A DNA stretch of 64,000 nucleotides, taken from positions 186,001 to 250,000 of the forward strand of contig NZ_CP109132.1 in NCBI RefSeq assembly GCF_035918015.1, given 5' to 3'. The position numbers and the translations under genes are program-made. This DNA is from Streptomyces sp. NBC_01754 (GTDB lineage Bacteria > Actinomycetota > Actinomycetes > Streptomycetales > Streptomycetaceae). The notes below the pieces were generated by a model. It had not been told where the DNA came from and did not search any database. It saw only the letters and a list, made by a program, of their open reading frames with translations. Of the stretch, positions 18,940 to 31,800 are shown in pieces (position 1 is the first letter of the stretch; every line of letters starts with the position of its first letter).

Positions 18940-21900
18940 CCGGCAACGCGACGAGCGTGATGTCGGGCCGTGTGGCGTACGTGTTCGGGCTCGAAGGTCC
19001 TGCGGTGACGGTGGACACGGCGTGCTCCTCCTCCCTGGTTGCTCTGCACTTGGCCGCGCAGGCGTTGCGGGCCGGGGAGTGCGAGATGGCTCTCGCCGGC
19101 GGTGCGACGGTGATGGTCAATGCGGGCGTGTTCGCGGAGTTCGACCGACAGGGTGGGTTGGCTTCGGACGGGCGGTGCAAGGCGTTCGCGGCCGGGTCCG
19201 ACGGGATGGGCTGGGGTGAGGGCGTCGGTCTGCTGCTGGTCGAGCGGCTCTCGGACGCGCGGCGCAACGGGCACCGGATCCTGGGTGTGGTGCGGGGCAG
19301 TGCGGTCAATCAGGACGGTGCGTCCAACGGTCTCAGCGCGCCGAACGGTCCCTCCCAGCAGCGGGTGATCCGGCAGGCGCTGGCCAATGCCCGGTTGACT
19401 GCCGCGGACGTGGACACGGTCGAGGCGCATGGCACCGGGACCCCTCTCGGGGACCCGATCGAGGCGCAGGCACTGCTGGCGACCTACGGTCAGGACCGCG
19501 GCGAGGGCGGCGAGCCGCTGTGGATCGGATCCGTCAAGTCGAACATCGCGCACACCCAGGCCGCCGCGGGGGTCGCGGGTGTGATCAAGATGATCATGGC
19601 CCTGCGGCATGGCCTGCTCCCGGCGACGCTGCACGTGGACGAGCCGACGCCGCAGGTGGACTGGTCCGCCGGTGCGGTGGAACTGCTGACCGAGGCGCGC
19701 TCGTGGCCTGAGGCGGATCATCCGAGGCGTGCGGGTGTGTCCTCCTTCGGGATCAGCGGTACGAACGCACACGTCATCCTGGAGCAGGCTCCTGAGCCTG
19801 AACCTGAGTCGGCCACGGCCGATGTGCCGCTGCGGACACCGGAGTCGGTGCCGTGGCCGGTATCCGCGAAGTCCGAGACCGCGCTGCGGGCGCAGGTGGA
19901 GCGGCTGCGGTCGTTCGTGGCCGAGCAGCCGGAGCTGGACGCGGTGGACGTCGGCTGGTCGCTGGCGACCACGCGGGCCGCGCTGGAACACCGTGTGGTC
20001 CTGGCCGGCGGAGACGTACTCGCGACCGGTACGGCGGGCGAGGGCCGGCTGGCGGTGCTGTTCACCGGCCAGGGCTCTCAGCGTCCCGGCATGGGCCTGG
20101 GGCTGTATGAGACGTTCCCGGTGTTCGCCGAGGCGTTCGACGCGGTGTGTGCCCGGCTGGACGTGCGGTTGGAGCGTCCGCTGCGCGAGGTCCTGACCGA
20201 CGGCGTCGACCTGGACCGGACGATGTGGGCGCAGGCGGGCCTGTTCGCCCTCGAAGTCGCCCTGTTCCGGCTGGTCGAGTCGTGGGGCGTGGTCCCGGAC
20301 GTGCTCCTGGGGCATTCCCTGGGTGAGATCGTCGCCGCGCATGTGTCCGGGATCCTGTCCCTGGACGACGCCTGCACCCTGGTGGCGGAGCGCGGCCGTC
20401 TGATGCAGGCACTGCCTGCCGGTGGCGGCATGCTCGCTGTCCAGGCCACCGAGGCCGATGTTGCTGACTCCGGGCTGGACATCGCCGCTGTCAACGGCCC
20501 GCAGTCCGTAGTGCTGTCCGGTGACCTCGACGCAATCGAGCAGTACGCGGCCCAGTGCGCGACCCGTGGCCGACGGTTCAACATCCTGACGGTGTCCCAC
20601 GCCTTCCACTCGGCCCTGATGGAGCCGATGCTGGACGAGTTCGCCACCGTCCTGGCCGGGTTGACGTACAACCCGGCGCGGATCCCGATCGTGTCGAACC
20701 TGACCGGTGCGGTGGCCGAACCCGGACTCATGCAGGACCCCGGCTACTGGCTGCGGCAGGTGCGGCAGGCGGTCCGCTTCGCCGACGGCGTCACAACCCT
20801 CGAAGCCATGGGTGTGACGACCTATCTGGAACTGGGCCCGGACGGCGTGCTGTCCGCCATGGCCCAGGAAACGGCCGTCGACGCAGTGTTCGCGCCGATC
20901 CTCCGCAAGGACCGCGACGAGACCGACACCGCGCTCACCGCGATCAGCCGCCTGTGGTCCGCCGGTGCCGACCTCGACTGGTCGACGGTGTTCACGGGCT
21001 GGGGCGGCCGTACGATCCCGCTCCCGACGTATGCCTTCCAGCACCAGCGGTACTGGCCGCAGCCGAAGACGGGTGCGGGAGATCTGGGCGCAGTCGCTCT
21101 GACGGACGCCGGTCACGCTCTGCTGGGTACGGCAGTGGCATTGGCCGACGGCGTGGTGCTCAACGGCGGGTTGTCCGTCGACCTGCAGCCGTGGCTCGCT
21201 GATCACACGGTGCTGGGCCGCATCGTGGTCCCCGGTACCGCGCTGGTGGAGATGGCGCTGCGCGCCGGCCAGGAGGTCGGCTGCGGTCCGGTCAGGGAAC
21301 TGGTCCTGCAGGCGCCGTTGATTCTGCCGACGGCAAAGGGAGTGCAGGTACAGGTACGGGTCGACGATCCGGACGCCTCGGGCGATCGCCCGGTGCAGGT
21401 GTATGCCCGCGTCGAAGGTACGGACGGCTGGACGCTGCACGCCTCCGGGGCCCTGGGCTCCTCGGGAGCCGGAACGCCCGGGTTCGATCTCGAGGTGTGG
21501 CCACCGCGGAATGCCACGACAGTGGACCTGGCCGGGTTCTACGATGCGTTGGCCGAGGCGGGCTTCGGCTACGGTCCGGCGTTCCAAGGCGTACAAGCAG
21601 CCTGGCGCGACGAGTCCGGCGTGTATGCGGACATTACGATCCCGGAGCCGATCGACGGGTTGGGGATCCACCCGGCCCTGTTCGATGCGGCACTGCATGC
21701 CTCGGGACTGCTCGCCGTCGCGGGTTCCGGACCGCGGTTGCCGTTCGCGTGGTCGGGTGTGGAGCTGTTCGCGGTCGGTGCGACTTCGTTGCGGGTGGCG
21801 ATCCGCCCTGCGGGTGAGGGCATCAGTGTGCAGGCGGCGGACGGCGCCGGTCAGCCTGTGCTGACGGTGCGTTCGCTGGTATCGCGGGTGGTGTCGGCTG

Positions 21901-24765
21901 ATCAGCTGTCGGCGGCCGGACGTGGCGATGACGCGTTGTTCGCGATCGGCTGGACGGCACTGTCGTCAGGCGCTGCTTCCGATGAGGCGGTGGGTTCTTC
22001 CGCGTGGACGACGCTGACGGTTGGTGACGGCTCGGTCGAGCAAGTCGGCGGCGACGTTCTGCGCGGGGTGCAGGAGTGGCTGGCGGATGAGCGGTTCGAC
22101 GATTCGCGCTTGGCGGTGGTGACTCGGGGTGCGGTTCCGGCCGGTCCGGGTGAGGTTGTGGACGCCGTGGGTGCGGCGGTGTGGGGTCTGGTGCGATCGG
22201 CGCAGTCGGAACACCCGGACCGGATCGTGCTGGTGGACACCGAGCCGGGTTCCGAAGGCGTGGACCTGACGCTGCTGGCCGGGACGGACGAACCGCAGGT
22301 AGCGATCCGTGGCGGCGGCGTCCTGGTGCCTCGGCTGGCTCGTGCCGGGTCCGGCGGTGGATTGGTACTGCCGGCCCAGAACTGGCGCCTGCTGCCGGGC
22401 ACGGACGGGACGCTGGAGTCCCTGCATGTCGCGACGGCCGACGCGGTGTCGTTGGAAGCCGGTCAGGTGCGGGTCGCGGTGCGCGCGGCGGGTGTGAACT
22501 TCCGTGATGTGCTGATCGGTCTGGGCATGTATCCGGAACCCGGAGTAATGGGCTCCGAAGCTGCCGGTGTCGTGCTGGAAACCGGTCCGGGGGTCGAGGG
22601 CCTTCAGGTTGGTGACCGGGTCTTCGGGTTCTTCAACGGTGGGTTCGCCTCCGAAGCGGTGACCGGCCGGGAACTCCTCGTGAAGGTCCCGGCGGGTTGG
22701 TCATGGGCTCAGGCCGCATCACTGCCAGTGGTGTTCGCGACGGCCTGGTACGGACTGCGCGACCTGGGCGGCGTGACGGCCGGTGAATCGGTACTGGTCC
22801 ACGCCGCGGCCGGCGGCGTCGGAATGGCCGCCGTGCAACTGGCACAGCACTGGGGCCTGGAGGTCTACGCCACCGCCAGCCCCGGCAAATGGCCCACCGT
22901 CACCGCCAACGGAGTCGACCCCACCCACATCGCCTCCTCCCGAGACCTCGCCTTCGAAGAACAATTCCGGACGGCGACCGGCGGCCGGGGTGTGGACGTC
23001 GTACTGAACTCCCTGGCCGGAGAATTCCTCGACGCCTCCCTGCGCCTTCTGGCACCAGGCGGCAGATTCATCGAAATGGGCAAGTCCGATGTACGTACCG
23101 GTCTCGATGTCACCTACCGAACCTTCGACCTCACTGATGCCGGCCCGGCACGGATGGGCCAGATCCTGGCCGAAGTGGTCGCACTGTTCGAGCAGGGTGT
23201 GCTGGAACCACTGCCCCTGACCGTCTGGGACGCACGCGAAGCCGTCCCGGCATGGCGGTACATGGCCCAGGCCAGACACGTGGGCAAGAACGTACTGTCC
23301 GTCCCGGCCCGCCCCGACCAGAACGGCACCGTACTGATCACCGGCGGCACCGGAACCCTCGGCAGCCTGCTCGCCCGACACCTCGTGACCGAGCACGGAA
23401 CACGGCACCTCCTCCTGCTCTCCCGCCAGGGCCCTGACGCCCCCGGCGCCGCAGACCTCACCGCCGAACTCGCCGCCCTGGGCGCGGACACACGCATCGT
23501 GGCCTGCGACGCCGCCGATCGCGACGCCCTCGCGACAGTACTCACGCAGATATCCGACGACGCCCCGCTCACCGGTGTCGTCCACGCCGCCGGCGTCCTC
23601 GACGACGGCATATTCACCGCCCTGACCGAGGAGCGTCTGAACACAGTCCTCCGGGCGAAAGCAACCGCCGCGGCCAACCTCGACGAACTGACCCGGAACA
23701 CCGACCTGAGCATGTTCGTGCTCTACTCCTCGGCATCAGCCACCTTCGGCACCCCCGGCCAGGCCAACTACTCCGCCGCCAACGCCTTCCTCGACGCCCT
23801 GGCCACCCGCCGACGCGCACAAGGCCTGCCAGGCCTGTCCCTCGCCTGGGGCATGTGGGCCCAGACCAGCACCATGACCAGCACACTCGCCCAGACCGAC
23901 CGCGCCAGGGCAGCCAGTGCCGGCGCCGCCCTGTCCACCGAACAAGGCCTCGCCCTGTTCGACACAGCCCTGACACATCCGACAGCACACCTGGTCCCCA
24001 TCAACCTCGACCTGACCGCACTACGGGCCACCGACACCACAGGAATCCCGGCGCTGCTGCGCGGCCTCGTCACCGGCCGGATACGCCGCACAGCCACGCA
24101 GACCTCGACCGCCGGCCTGGCACTGGCCCAACGACTGCAAACGGTCCCAGCCCCCCAGCAACGACAGATCCTGCTGGAACTGATCCGCAGCAACGCGGCG
24201 ACCGTACTGGGCCACCTCTCACCCGAAGCAGTCGGAGAACGCCAGGCGTTCAAGGACCTCGGCTTCGACTCACTCACCGCAGTCGAACTACGCAACCGAC
24301 TCAACACCGTCACCGGGCTCCGGCTGCCGGCCACACTCGTCTTCGACTACCCCAACCCCACCCTCCTCAGCGACTACCTGATGTCGCAGTTCTTCGGCGA
24401 GTCCGACGTGGTGCCGGAACCGCCTCGACCACTCACCGTGGCCGAAACCGACGAGCCGATCGCGATCGTCGCGATGGCCTGCCGTTTCCCAGGCGATGTC
24501 ACCTCGCCCGACCAACTGTGGGACCTGGTCACCGACGGGGTGGACGGCATGTCGGCGTTCCCGGCGAACCGGGGCTGGCCGGCTGAAGTACCCGGTGGAG
24601 CCGTTGGCGTGGGCGGGTTCGTCCATGACGCGGACGAGTTCGATGCCGCGTTGTTCGGGATCAGCCCACGCGAAGCCCTCGCGATGGACCCGCAACAGCG
24701 ACTGCTGCTCGAGACCGCGTGGGAGACGTTCGAATCGGCCGGAATGGACCCGCGATCCCTGCGAG
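14476..24765 (+). repeat. 10.4-kb tandem repeat, copy 1
   Basis: From the middle of the B2 KS to the middle of the following KS. From 15470 to 24765 it matches 25890-35187 in every line I compared, the only difference found being one missing C at 18590. The offset is 10420 before that point and 10421 after. Confidence 0.9.
18535..24400 (+). other. Module B3: KS-AT(malonyl)-DH-ER-KR(B-type)-ACP, fully reducing
   Basis: KS Cys 19023-19025; AT GHSLG 20310-20324 and HAFH 20598-20609 (malonyl). DH His at 21204-21206 in [10 protein letters not shown] and a downstream [12 protein letters not shown] contains VNFRDVL and [11 protein letters not shown] (about 22470-23280). KR has LDD (HAAGVLDDG) and the catalytic Tyr at 23769-23771. 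ACP Ser 24270-24272. It reduces the beta-keto group fully to methylene. One C is missing at 18590 inside the KS. Confidence 0.88.
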
Positions 24766-25367
24766 GGCCGCAGTGTGGGCGTGTTCGCCGGATCCTCCAC
24801 CTCCGGGTACAGCGTCGCCGGCGTGCCCGGCGCGGACGGGCATCTGCTGACCGGGCACGGCGACCGAGCGTGATCTCCGGCCGCGTCGCCTACGCCTTCG
24901 GGCTCGAAGGCCCCGCAGTCACCGTGGACACAGCTTGCTCGTCGTCACTCGTCGCGCTGCATCTGGCGGCGCAGGCGCTGCGGTCGGGTGAGTGCAGCCT
25001 GGCGCTGGCCGGTGGTGTGACGGTGATGGTCAGCCCTGGGGCGTTCGCCGAGTTCGACCGCCAGGACGGCCTGGCGGCGGATGGCCGCTGCAAGTCGTTC
25101 GCCGCAGCGGCGGACGGCACCGGCTGGGCCGAAGGCGTCGGCCTGCTGCTGGTGGAGCGGCTCTCGGACGCACAGCGCAACGGACACCACATCCTGGGCG
25201 TGGTCCGCGGAAGTGCGGTCAACCAGGACGGTGCGTCCAACGGCCTGACGGCGCCGAACGGCCCCTCGCAGCAGCGCGTCATCCGCCAGGCACTCATCGA
25301 ACGCCCACCTGACGACCGCGGACGTGGACACCGTCGAGGCGCACGGCACCGGCACCCGCCTGGGTGA
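18591..25367 (+). CDS. PKS B, second open piece: module B3 and a damaged KS (frame-shifted continuation)
   Basis: This continues the gene in the next frame after the missing C; no start codon is expected here. It encodes the rest of KS3, then malonyl AT, DH, ER, KR and ACP of module B3 (to about 24400), followed by a KS that is out of frame at 24766-24862, back in frame to 25299, and lost again at an extra G; the last 23 codons or so are spurious. It should not be read as a separate protein. The equivalent stretch 29011-35187 in the second repeat copy is uninterrupted, which indicates that the breaks here are errors or decay of this copy. Confidence 0.75.
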   Translation, partial: EDLWQMVRDGVDGIGDFPANRGWVFDASGGDYTPVGGFVHDADEFDAELFGISPREALAMDPQQRMLLESAWETFESAGVEPRALRGSRTGVFVGGSTSGYGSGLQVPQGAEGHLLTGNATSVMSGRVAYVFGLEGPAVTVDTACSSSLVALHLAAQALRAGECEMALAGGATVMVNAGVFAEFDRQGGLASDGRCKAFAAGSDGMGWGEGVGLLLVERLSDARRNGHRILGVVRGSAVNQDGASNGLSAPNGPSQQRVIRQALANARLTAADVDTVEAHGTGTPLGDPIEAQALLATYGQDRGEGGEPLWIGSVKSNIAHTQAAAGVAGVIKMIMALRHGLLPATLHVDEPTPQVDWSAGAVELLTEARSWPEADHPRRAGVSSFGISGTNAHVILEQAPEPEPESATADVPLRTPESVPWPVSAKSETALRAQVERLRSFVAEQPELDAVDVGWSLATTRAALEHRVVLAGGDVLATGTAGEGRLAVLFTGQGSQRPGMGLGLYETFPVFAEAFDAVCARLDVRLERPLREVLTDGVDLDRTMWAQAGLFALEVALFRLVESWGVVPDVLLGHSLGEIVAAHVSGILSLDDACTLVAERGRLMQALPAGGGMLAVQATEADVADSGLDIAAVNGPQSVVLSGDLDAIEQYAAQCATRGRRFNILTVSHAFHSALMEPMLDEFATVLAGLTYNPARIPIVSNLTGAVAEPGLMQDPGYWLRQVRQAVRFADGVTTLEAMGVTTYLELGPDGVLSAMAQETAVDAVFAPILRKDRDETDTALTAISRLWSAGADLDWSTVFTGWGGRTIPLPTYAFQHQRYWPQPKTGAGDLGAVALTDAGHALLGTAVALADGVVLNGGLSVDLQPWLADHTVLGRIVVPGTALVEMALRAGQEVGCGPVRELVLQAPLILPTAKGVQVQVRVDDPDASGDRPVQVYARVEGTDGWTLHASGALGSSGAGTPGFDLEVWPPRNATTVDLAGFYDALAEAGFGYGPAFQGVQAAWRDESGVYADITIPEPIDGLGIHPALFDAALHASGLLAVAGSGPRLPFAWSGVELFAVGATSLRVAIRPAGEGISVQAADGAGQPVLTVRSLVSRVVSADQLSAAGRGDDALFAIGWTALSSGAASDEAVGSSAWTTLTVGDGSVEQVGGDVLRGVQEWLADERFDDSRLAVVTRGAVPAGPGEVVDAVGAAVWGLVRSAQSEHPDRIVLVDTEPGSEGVDLTLLAGTDEPQVAIRGGGVLVPRLARAGSGGGLVLPAQNWRLLPGTDGTLESLHVATADAVSLEAGQVRVAVRAAGVNFRDVLIGLGMYPEPGVMGSEAAGVVLETGPGVEGLQVGDRVFGFFNGGFASEAVTGRELLVKVPAGWSWAQAASLPVVFATAWYGLRDLGGVTAGESVLVHAAAGGVGMAAVQLAQHWGLEVYATASPGKWPTVTANGVDPTHIASSRDLAFEEQFRTATGGRGVDVVLNSLAGEFLDASLRLLAPGGRFIEMGKSDVRTGLDVTYRTFDLTDAGPARMGQILAEVVALFEQGVLEPLPLTVWDAREAVPAWRYMAQARHVGKNVLSVPARPDQNGTVLITGGTGTLGSLLARHLVTEHGTRHLLLLSRQGPDAPGAADLTAELAALGADTRIVACDAADRDALATVLTQISDDAPLTGVVHAAGVLDDGIFTALTEERLNTVLRAKATAAANLDELTRNTDLSMFVLYSSASATFGTPGQANYSAANAFLDALATRRRAQGLPGLSLAWGMWAQTSTMTSTLAQTDRARAASAGAALSTEQGLALFDTALTHPTAHLVPINLDLTALRATDTTGIPALLRGLVTGRIRRTATQTSTAGLALAQRLQTVPAPQQRQILLELIRSNAATVLGHLSPEAVGERQAFKDLGFDSLTAVELRNRLNTVTGLRLPATLVFDYPNPTLLSDYLMSQFFGESDVVPEPPRPLTVAETDEPIAIVAMACRFPGDVTSPDQLWDLVTDGVDGMSAFPANRGWPAEVPGGAVGVGGFVHDADEFDAALFGISPREALAMDPQQRLLLETAWETFESAGMDPRSLRGPQCGRVRRILHLRVQRRRRARRGRASADRARRPSVISGRVAYAFGLEGPAVTVDTACSSSLVALHLAAQALRSGECSLALAGGVTVMVSPGAFAEFDRQDGLAADGRCKSFAAAADGTGWAEGVGLLLVERLSDAQRNGHHILGVVRGSAVNQDGASNGLTAPNGPSQQRVIRQALIERPPDDRGRGHRRGARHRHPPG

Positions 25368-28300
25368 CCCGATCGAGGCACAGGCGCTGCTGGCCACCTA
25401 CGGCCAGGACCGTGGCGAGGGCAGCGAGCCGCTGTGGCTGGGCTCGATCAAGTCGAACATCGGACACACGCAGGCAGCCGCCGGTATCGCCGGTGTGATC
25501 AAGATGGTCATGGCGATGCGACACGGCCTGCTGCCCGCAACCCTGCACGTGGACGAACCGACACCACAGGTGGACTGGTCCACCGGTGCGGTCGAACTGC
25601 TGACCGAGGCGCCCGAACCTGGCCGAAGATGGACCGTCCGCGCCGTGCGGCGGTGTCCGCATTCGGGATCAGCGGGACCAACGCGCACGTGATCCTGGAG
25701 CAGGCGCCGCCAGGCCGAGCTGAAGCCGGTATCGGTCGGTGTGCCGTCGCAGGCGCTCGGCTGTGACTGCCGTGGCCGGTGTCGGCGCAGTCCGCTGCTG
25801 GGCTGAAGGCGCAGATCGCAGCGGTTGCTGGTCGTTCGCGGCCGGCGCCACGGACTGGATGCGGTGGATGTGGCGCTGGTCGCTGGCGACGACGCGTGCT
25901 GGTCTTGAGCATCGTGCGGTGGTGGTGGGCGGGGGCCGGGAGGAGTTGCTGGCCGGTCTGTCGGTGGCTGCGCCGGGTGTTGCGGGTTCCGGTGGTGTGG
26001 TGTTCGTGTTCCCGGGTCAGGGTTCGCAGTGGGTCGAGATGGCCCGGGGGCTGTGGGAGTCCTCGCCGGTGTTCCGGGAGCGGCTGGCCGAGTGCGAGGC
26101 CGCACTCTCCGGGTATGTGGACTGGTCGTTGACGGATGTGCTGCTGAACGACGGGGATCTCGCCCGGGTGGATGTGGTGCAGCCGGTGCTGTGGGCGGTG
26201 ATGGTGGCCCTGGCCGAGGTGTGGCGGTCGGCCGGCGTCGTACCGTCGGTGGTGGTGGGCCATTCGCAGGGTGAGATCGCGGCTGCGTGTGTGGCGGGCC
26301 GGTTGTCGCTTCAGGACGCGGCGCGGGTGGTGGCGTTGCGGTCGAAGGCTCTGGTGGCTGTGGCCGGTGGTGGTGGCATGGTGTCGGTGGCCGCCGGCCG
26401 GGACACGGTCGGGGACCTGCTGGCCGGCTCGGCGGGACAGGTGTCGGTCGCGGCGGTGAACGGCCCGTCGTCCACCGTGGTCTCCGGCGACACCGACGCC
26501 CTCGACACACTGATCGCCGCATGCGAACAGCGCGGGATACGTGCACGACGCGTCCCGGTGGACTACGCCTCACACTCACCGCAGATGGAACAACTACGCG
26601 AACAGATCCTCGCGGACCTGGCCCCGGTGTCCCCGGCCACCGGCACGATCCCGATGTTCTCCACCCTGACCGGCGCCCCCGTCGACGGCGGGCTCGACGC
26701 GCAGTACTGGTTCGACAACCTGCGCTCCACCGTGGAGTTCGAGGACACCATCCGGTCCCTGCTGGACCAGGGCATGCGCACCTTCATCGAGGTCAGCGCT
26801 CATCCGGTCCTCACGGTCGGTATCGAGGAGACCCTCGACACCACCGGCACCGAGGCCACCGTGCTCGGCACACTCCGCCGCGACGAGGGCGGCACCCACC
26901 AACTCCTGTCCGCCCTCGGCGAAGCATGGAGAGCCGGAGCCCCGGTGGACTGGTCCACAGTGCTCACCGGACACCGCACCCAACTCCCCACCTACGCCTT
27001 CCAACGTGAACGCTACTGGGTGGACGCACCGTCGCCGTCGGTTCGAGGTGTCGCTCAGGCGGCCGATCCGGTGGAGTCCCGGTTCTGGGATGCGGTCGAG
27101 CGTGAAGACCTCGACGAGCTGGCCGGCACTCTGCAACTGTCCGATGCGCCACAGGTGTTGGATTCGGTGGTGCCGGCGTTGGCGTCGTGGCGTCGTGAGC
27201 GGCGGCAGCGTTCTGTCATCGACACCTGGCGTTACCAGGTGGTGTGGAAGCCGCTGGAGAGTGTGCCGTCTGCGTCGCTGTCGGGTACGTGGCTGGTCGC
27301 GGGAGACGCGGATGAGGATGTGGTCGCGGCATTGACCGGTGCGGGTGCCGAGGTGGTGGGCCTGCCGGTGGATGCGGCGTCGGATCGTGCTGGTCTGGCG
27401 GAACAGGTTGCTGCCACGCCCGACGTGCGCGGTGTGGTGCTGGTCGCAGGGACGGCACACGGGGTGGTCTGCGGCTCGGCGGTGTCCGACAGCCTCGCGG
27501 CTCTGGTGGTGCTGCTGCAGGCGTCGGGTGATGCCGGAGTCGGTGCGCCGTTGTGGGTGATGACCCGGGGCGCGGTCTCGGTGGGCCAGTCGGATCGTCC
27601 GGGTGATCCGGTGCAGGCGGCGGTGTGGGGTCTGGGCCGTGTCGCGGCGCTGGAGTATCCGCAGCGCTGGGGCGGCATGATCGATCTCCCCGCCGTGCTG
27701 GACAGCCGTGCGGCCGGCCGGCTGACCGGGGTCCTGGCCGCCGGCGGCGAGGACCAGGTAGCGGTGCGCGGGTCCGGTGTCTTCGGTCGCCGGATGGTCC
27801 GGGCACTGACAGTCGCTTCGGCGGCAGAGCCGTGGCGGCCCTCGGGCACGGTGCTGGTCACGGGTGGCACGGGTGCATTGGGCGCGGAGGTGGCACGTTG
27901 GCTGGCAGGTCGCGGCGTGTCGCACCTGGTGCTGACCAGCCGTAGTGGTGTGGCGCCGGACGGCCTGGTCGAGGAACTGACCGAACTCGGCGCACACGTG
28001 ACGGTGACCGCCTGCGATGTCACCGACCGGACCGCGTTGGCCGACGTGATTGCGGGTGTGCCGGAGCAGTGGCCGCTCATGGGCATCGTCCATGCCGCCG
28101 GTGTCGGGGACGGGCAGTTGCTGGAGCAGGCCGACCGGGACACGACGGCCGCGGTGGTGGCTGCGAAGGTCGACGGGGCGGTGCACCTGGACGAGCTGAC
28201 CGTGGACCTGCCGCTGGAACTGTTCGTGGTGTTCTCCTCGGGCGCCGCAGCGTGGGGCAGCGCCGGTCAGGGCGCGTACGCGGCGGGCAACGCGTTCCTC

Positions 28301-28880
28301 GACGCCTGGGTGCAGCATCGTCGTGACCGCGGTCTGCCCGGCACGTCGGTGGCATGGGGACCGTGGGACGGCGCGGGAATGGCGGTCCGGGACGACACGC
28401 AGCAGATGCTGCGCCGACGCGGATTGTCACCGATGGACCCGGCGTTGGCCATGCGCACGCTGGCGACCGCGATCGATACCGGCGAATCAGGGCTGGTGGT
28501 CGCCGACGTGGAATGGCCCGTGTTCGCGGCGTCCTTCACCGCGGTCCGGCCGAGCCCACTGCTCGCCGAACTCCCGGAAGCTTCGTCCGTGGCGGAGCCC
28601 GGCGACGACGACGGCGACACGGAGGAGGTGCCCAGGCTGCTCGCCGGGGTACCGGCCGCCGAGCAACGGCACGTCTTGCTGGACGTGGTGCGCACCCATG
28701 CGGCGGCGGTACTGGGGCATTCCGGCGCGGACGCGGTGGAGCCGGGCCGGGCGTTCCGGGATCTGGGCTTCGACTCGCTGATGGCGGTCGAACTGCGCAA
28801 TCGCTTGCAGACGGCAACCGGTCTGCGTCTGACGGCGACGCTGGTGTTCGACTATCCGACCTCGTCGGTGCTGGTGGATT
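24447..28880 (+). other. Module B4: damaged KS, then AT(methylmalonyl)-KR-ACP (second copy of B2)
   Basis: The KS is broken by indels. From about 25890 it is a copy of B2 at an offset of 10420: GHSQG 26258-26272, YASH 26564-26575, KR Trp 28253-28255, ACP Ser 28775-28777. As sequenced its KS cannot be made in frame with the AT. It is probably not a distinct module of the real protein. Confidence 0.7.
24766..25880 (+). pseudogene. Repeat junction: scrambled KS/linker of module B4
   Basis: To about 24890 the sequence follows the B6 KS (35187 onward) with added bases; then it follows the B2 KS (14476 onward) with extra bases at 25299 and 25612. From 25690 to 25880 it alternates short blocks of the B2 linker (15285-15465) and the B6 linker (36115-36290), keeping bases from both. 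Some frame is always open, but no single frame encodes KS plus linker. This is what a consensus of two merged templates looks like. The KS Cys codon (24936-24938) survives. Treat it as unreliable sequence. Confidence 0.8.
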
Positions 28881-31800
28881 TCCTCCTGGCCGAGCTGTCG
28901 GGGGAAGAGTTCGGGGAGCCGGCCGAGGCGGCGCCGGCAGTGGTCGGCACCGACGAGCCGATCGCCGTCGTCGGCATGGCATGCCGCTTCCCCAGCGGCG
29001 TCAACTCCCCCGAAGATCTCTGGCAGATGGTCCGGGACGGCGTCGACGGCATCGGTGACTTCCCCGCCAACCGCGGCTGGGTGTTCGATGCTTCGGGCGG
29101 TGATTACACGCCGGTCGGTGGGTTCGTCCATGACGCCGACGAGTTCGACGCCGAGCTGTTCGGTATCTCGCCGCGTGAGGCGCTGGCGATGGATCCGCAG
29201 CAGCGGATGCTGCTGGAGTCGGCGTGGGAGACGTTCGAGTCGGCTGGTGTGGAGCCTCGGGCGTTGCGCGGGTCGCGGACCGGAGTGTTCGTGGGCGGCA
29301 GCACGTCCGGGTACGGATCGGGCTTGCAGGTGCCACAGGGCGCGGAAGGGCACTTGCTGACCGGCAACGCGACGAGCGTGATGTCGGGCCGTGTGGCGTA
29401 CGTGTTCGGGCTCGAAGGTCCTGCGGTGACGGTGGACACGGCGTGCTCCTCCTCCCTGGTTGCTCTGCACTTGGCCGCGCAGGCGTTGCGGGCCGGGGAG
29501 TGCGAGATGGCTCTCGCCGGCGGTGCGACGGTGATGGTCAATGCGGGCGTGTTCGCGGAGTTCGACCGACAGGGTGGGTTGGCTTCGGACGGGCGGTGCA
29601 AGGCGTTCGCGGCCGGGTCCGACGGGATGGGCTGGGGTGAGGGCGTCGGTCTGCTGCTGGTCGAGCGGCTCTCGGACGCGCGGCGCAACGGGCACCGGAT
29701 CCTGGGTGTGGTGCGGGGCAGTGCGGTCAATCAGGACGGTGCGTCCAACGGTCTCAGCGCGCCGAACGGTCCCTCCCAGCAGCGGGTGATCCGGCAGGCG
29801 CTGGCCAATGCCCGGTTGACTGCCGCGGACGTGGACACGGTCGAGGCGCATGGCACCGGGACCCCTCTCGGGGACCCGATCGAGGCGCAGGCACTGCTGG
29901 CGACCTACGGTCAGGACCGCGGCGAGGGCGGCGAGCCGCTGTGGATCGGATCCGTCAAGTCGAACATCGCGCACACCCAGGCCGCCGCGGGGGTCGCGGG
30001 TGTGATCAAGATGATCATGGCCCTGCGGCATGGCCTGCTCCCGGCGACGCTGCACGTGGACGAGCCGACGCCGCAGGTGGACTGGTCCGCCGGTGCGGTG
30101 GAACTGCTGACCGAGGCGCGCTCGTGGCCTGAGGCGGATCATCCGAGGCGTGCGGGTGTGTCCTCCTTCGGGATCAGCGGTACGAACGCACACGTCATCC
30201 TGGAGCAGGCTCCTGAGCCTGAACCTGAGTCGGCCACGGCCGATGTGCCGCTGCGGACACCGGAGTCGGTGCCGTGGCCGGTATCCGCGAAGTCCGAGAC
30301 CGCGCTGCGGGCGCAGGTGGAGCGGCTGCGGTCGTTCGTGGCCGAGCAGCCGGAGCTGGACGCGGTGGACGTCGGCTGGTCGCTGGCGACCACGCGGGCC
30401 GCGCTGGAACACCGTGTGGTCCTGGCCGGCGGAGACGTACTCGCGACCGGTACGGCGGGCGAGGGCCGGCTGGCGGTGCTGTTCACCGGCCAGGGCTCTC
30501 AGCGTCCCGGCATGGGCCTGGGGCTGTATGAGACGTTCCCGGTGTTCGCCGAGGCGTTCGACGCGGTGTGTGCCCGGCTGGACGTGCGGTTGGAGCGTCC
30601 GCTGCGCGAGGTCCTGACCGACGGCGTCGACCTGGACCGGACGATGTGGGCGCAGGCGGGCCTGTTCGCCCTCGAAGTCGCCCTGTTCCGGCTGGTCGAG
30701 TCGTGGGGCGTGGTCCCGGACGTGCTCCTGGGGCATTCCCTGGGTGAGATCGTCGCCGCGCATGTGTCCGGGATCCTGTCCCTGGACGACGCCTGCACCC
30801 TGGTGGCGGAGCGCGGCCGTCTGATGCAGGCACTGCCTGCCGGTGGCGGCATGCTCGCTGTCCAGGCCACCGAGGCCGATGTTGCTGACTCCGGGCTGGA
30901 CATCGCCGCTGTCAACGGCCCGCAGTCCGTAGTGCTGTCCGGTGACCTCGACGCAATCGAGCAGTACGCGGCCCAGTGCGCGACCCGTGGCCGACGGTTC
31001 AACATCCTGACGGTGTCCCACGCCTTCCACTCGGCCCTGATGGAGCCGATGCTGGACGAGTTCGCCACCGTCCTGGCCGGGTTGACGTACAACCCGGCGC
31101 GGATCCCGATCGTGTCGAACCTGACCGGTGCGGTGGCCGAACCCGGACTCATGCAGGACCCCGGCTACTGGCTGCGGCAGGTGCGGCAGGCGGTCCGCTT
31201 CGCCGACGGCGTCACAACCCTCGAAGCCATGGGTGTGACGACCTATCTGGAACTGGGCCCGGACGGCGTGCTGTCCGCCATGGCCCAGGAAACGGCCGTC
31301 GACGCAGTGTTCGCGCCGATCCTCCGCAAGGACCGCGACGAGACCGACACCGCGCTCACCGCGATCAGCCGCCTGTGGTCCGCCGGTGCCGACCTCGACT
31401 GGTCGACGGTGTTCACGGGCTGGGGCGGCCGTACGATCCCGCTCCCGACGTATGCCTTCCAGCACCAGCGGTACTGGCCGCAGCCGAAGACGGGTGCGGG
31501 AGATCTGGGCGCAGTCGCTCTGACGGACGCCGGTCACGCTCTGCTGGGTACGGCAGTGGCATTGGCCGACGGCGTGGTGCTCAACGGCGGGTTGTCCGTC
31601 GACCTGCAGCCGTGGCTCGCTGATCACACGGTGCTGGGCCGCATCGTGGTCCCCGGTACCGCGCTGGTGGAGATGGCGCTGCGCGCCGGCCAGGAGGTCG
31701 GCTGCGGTCCGGTCAGGGAACTGGTCCTGCAGGCGCCGTTGATTCTGCCGACGGCAAAGGGAGTGCAGGTACAGGTACGGGTCGACGATCCGGACGCCTC

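Noticed and set aside
25739..25880. ATG 25739 as a genuine start of a separate PKS protein
   Set aside because: The encoded first 47 residues are out-of-frame linker, there is no docking helix or ribosome-binding site, and the KS would be missing.
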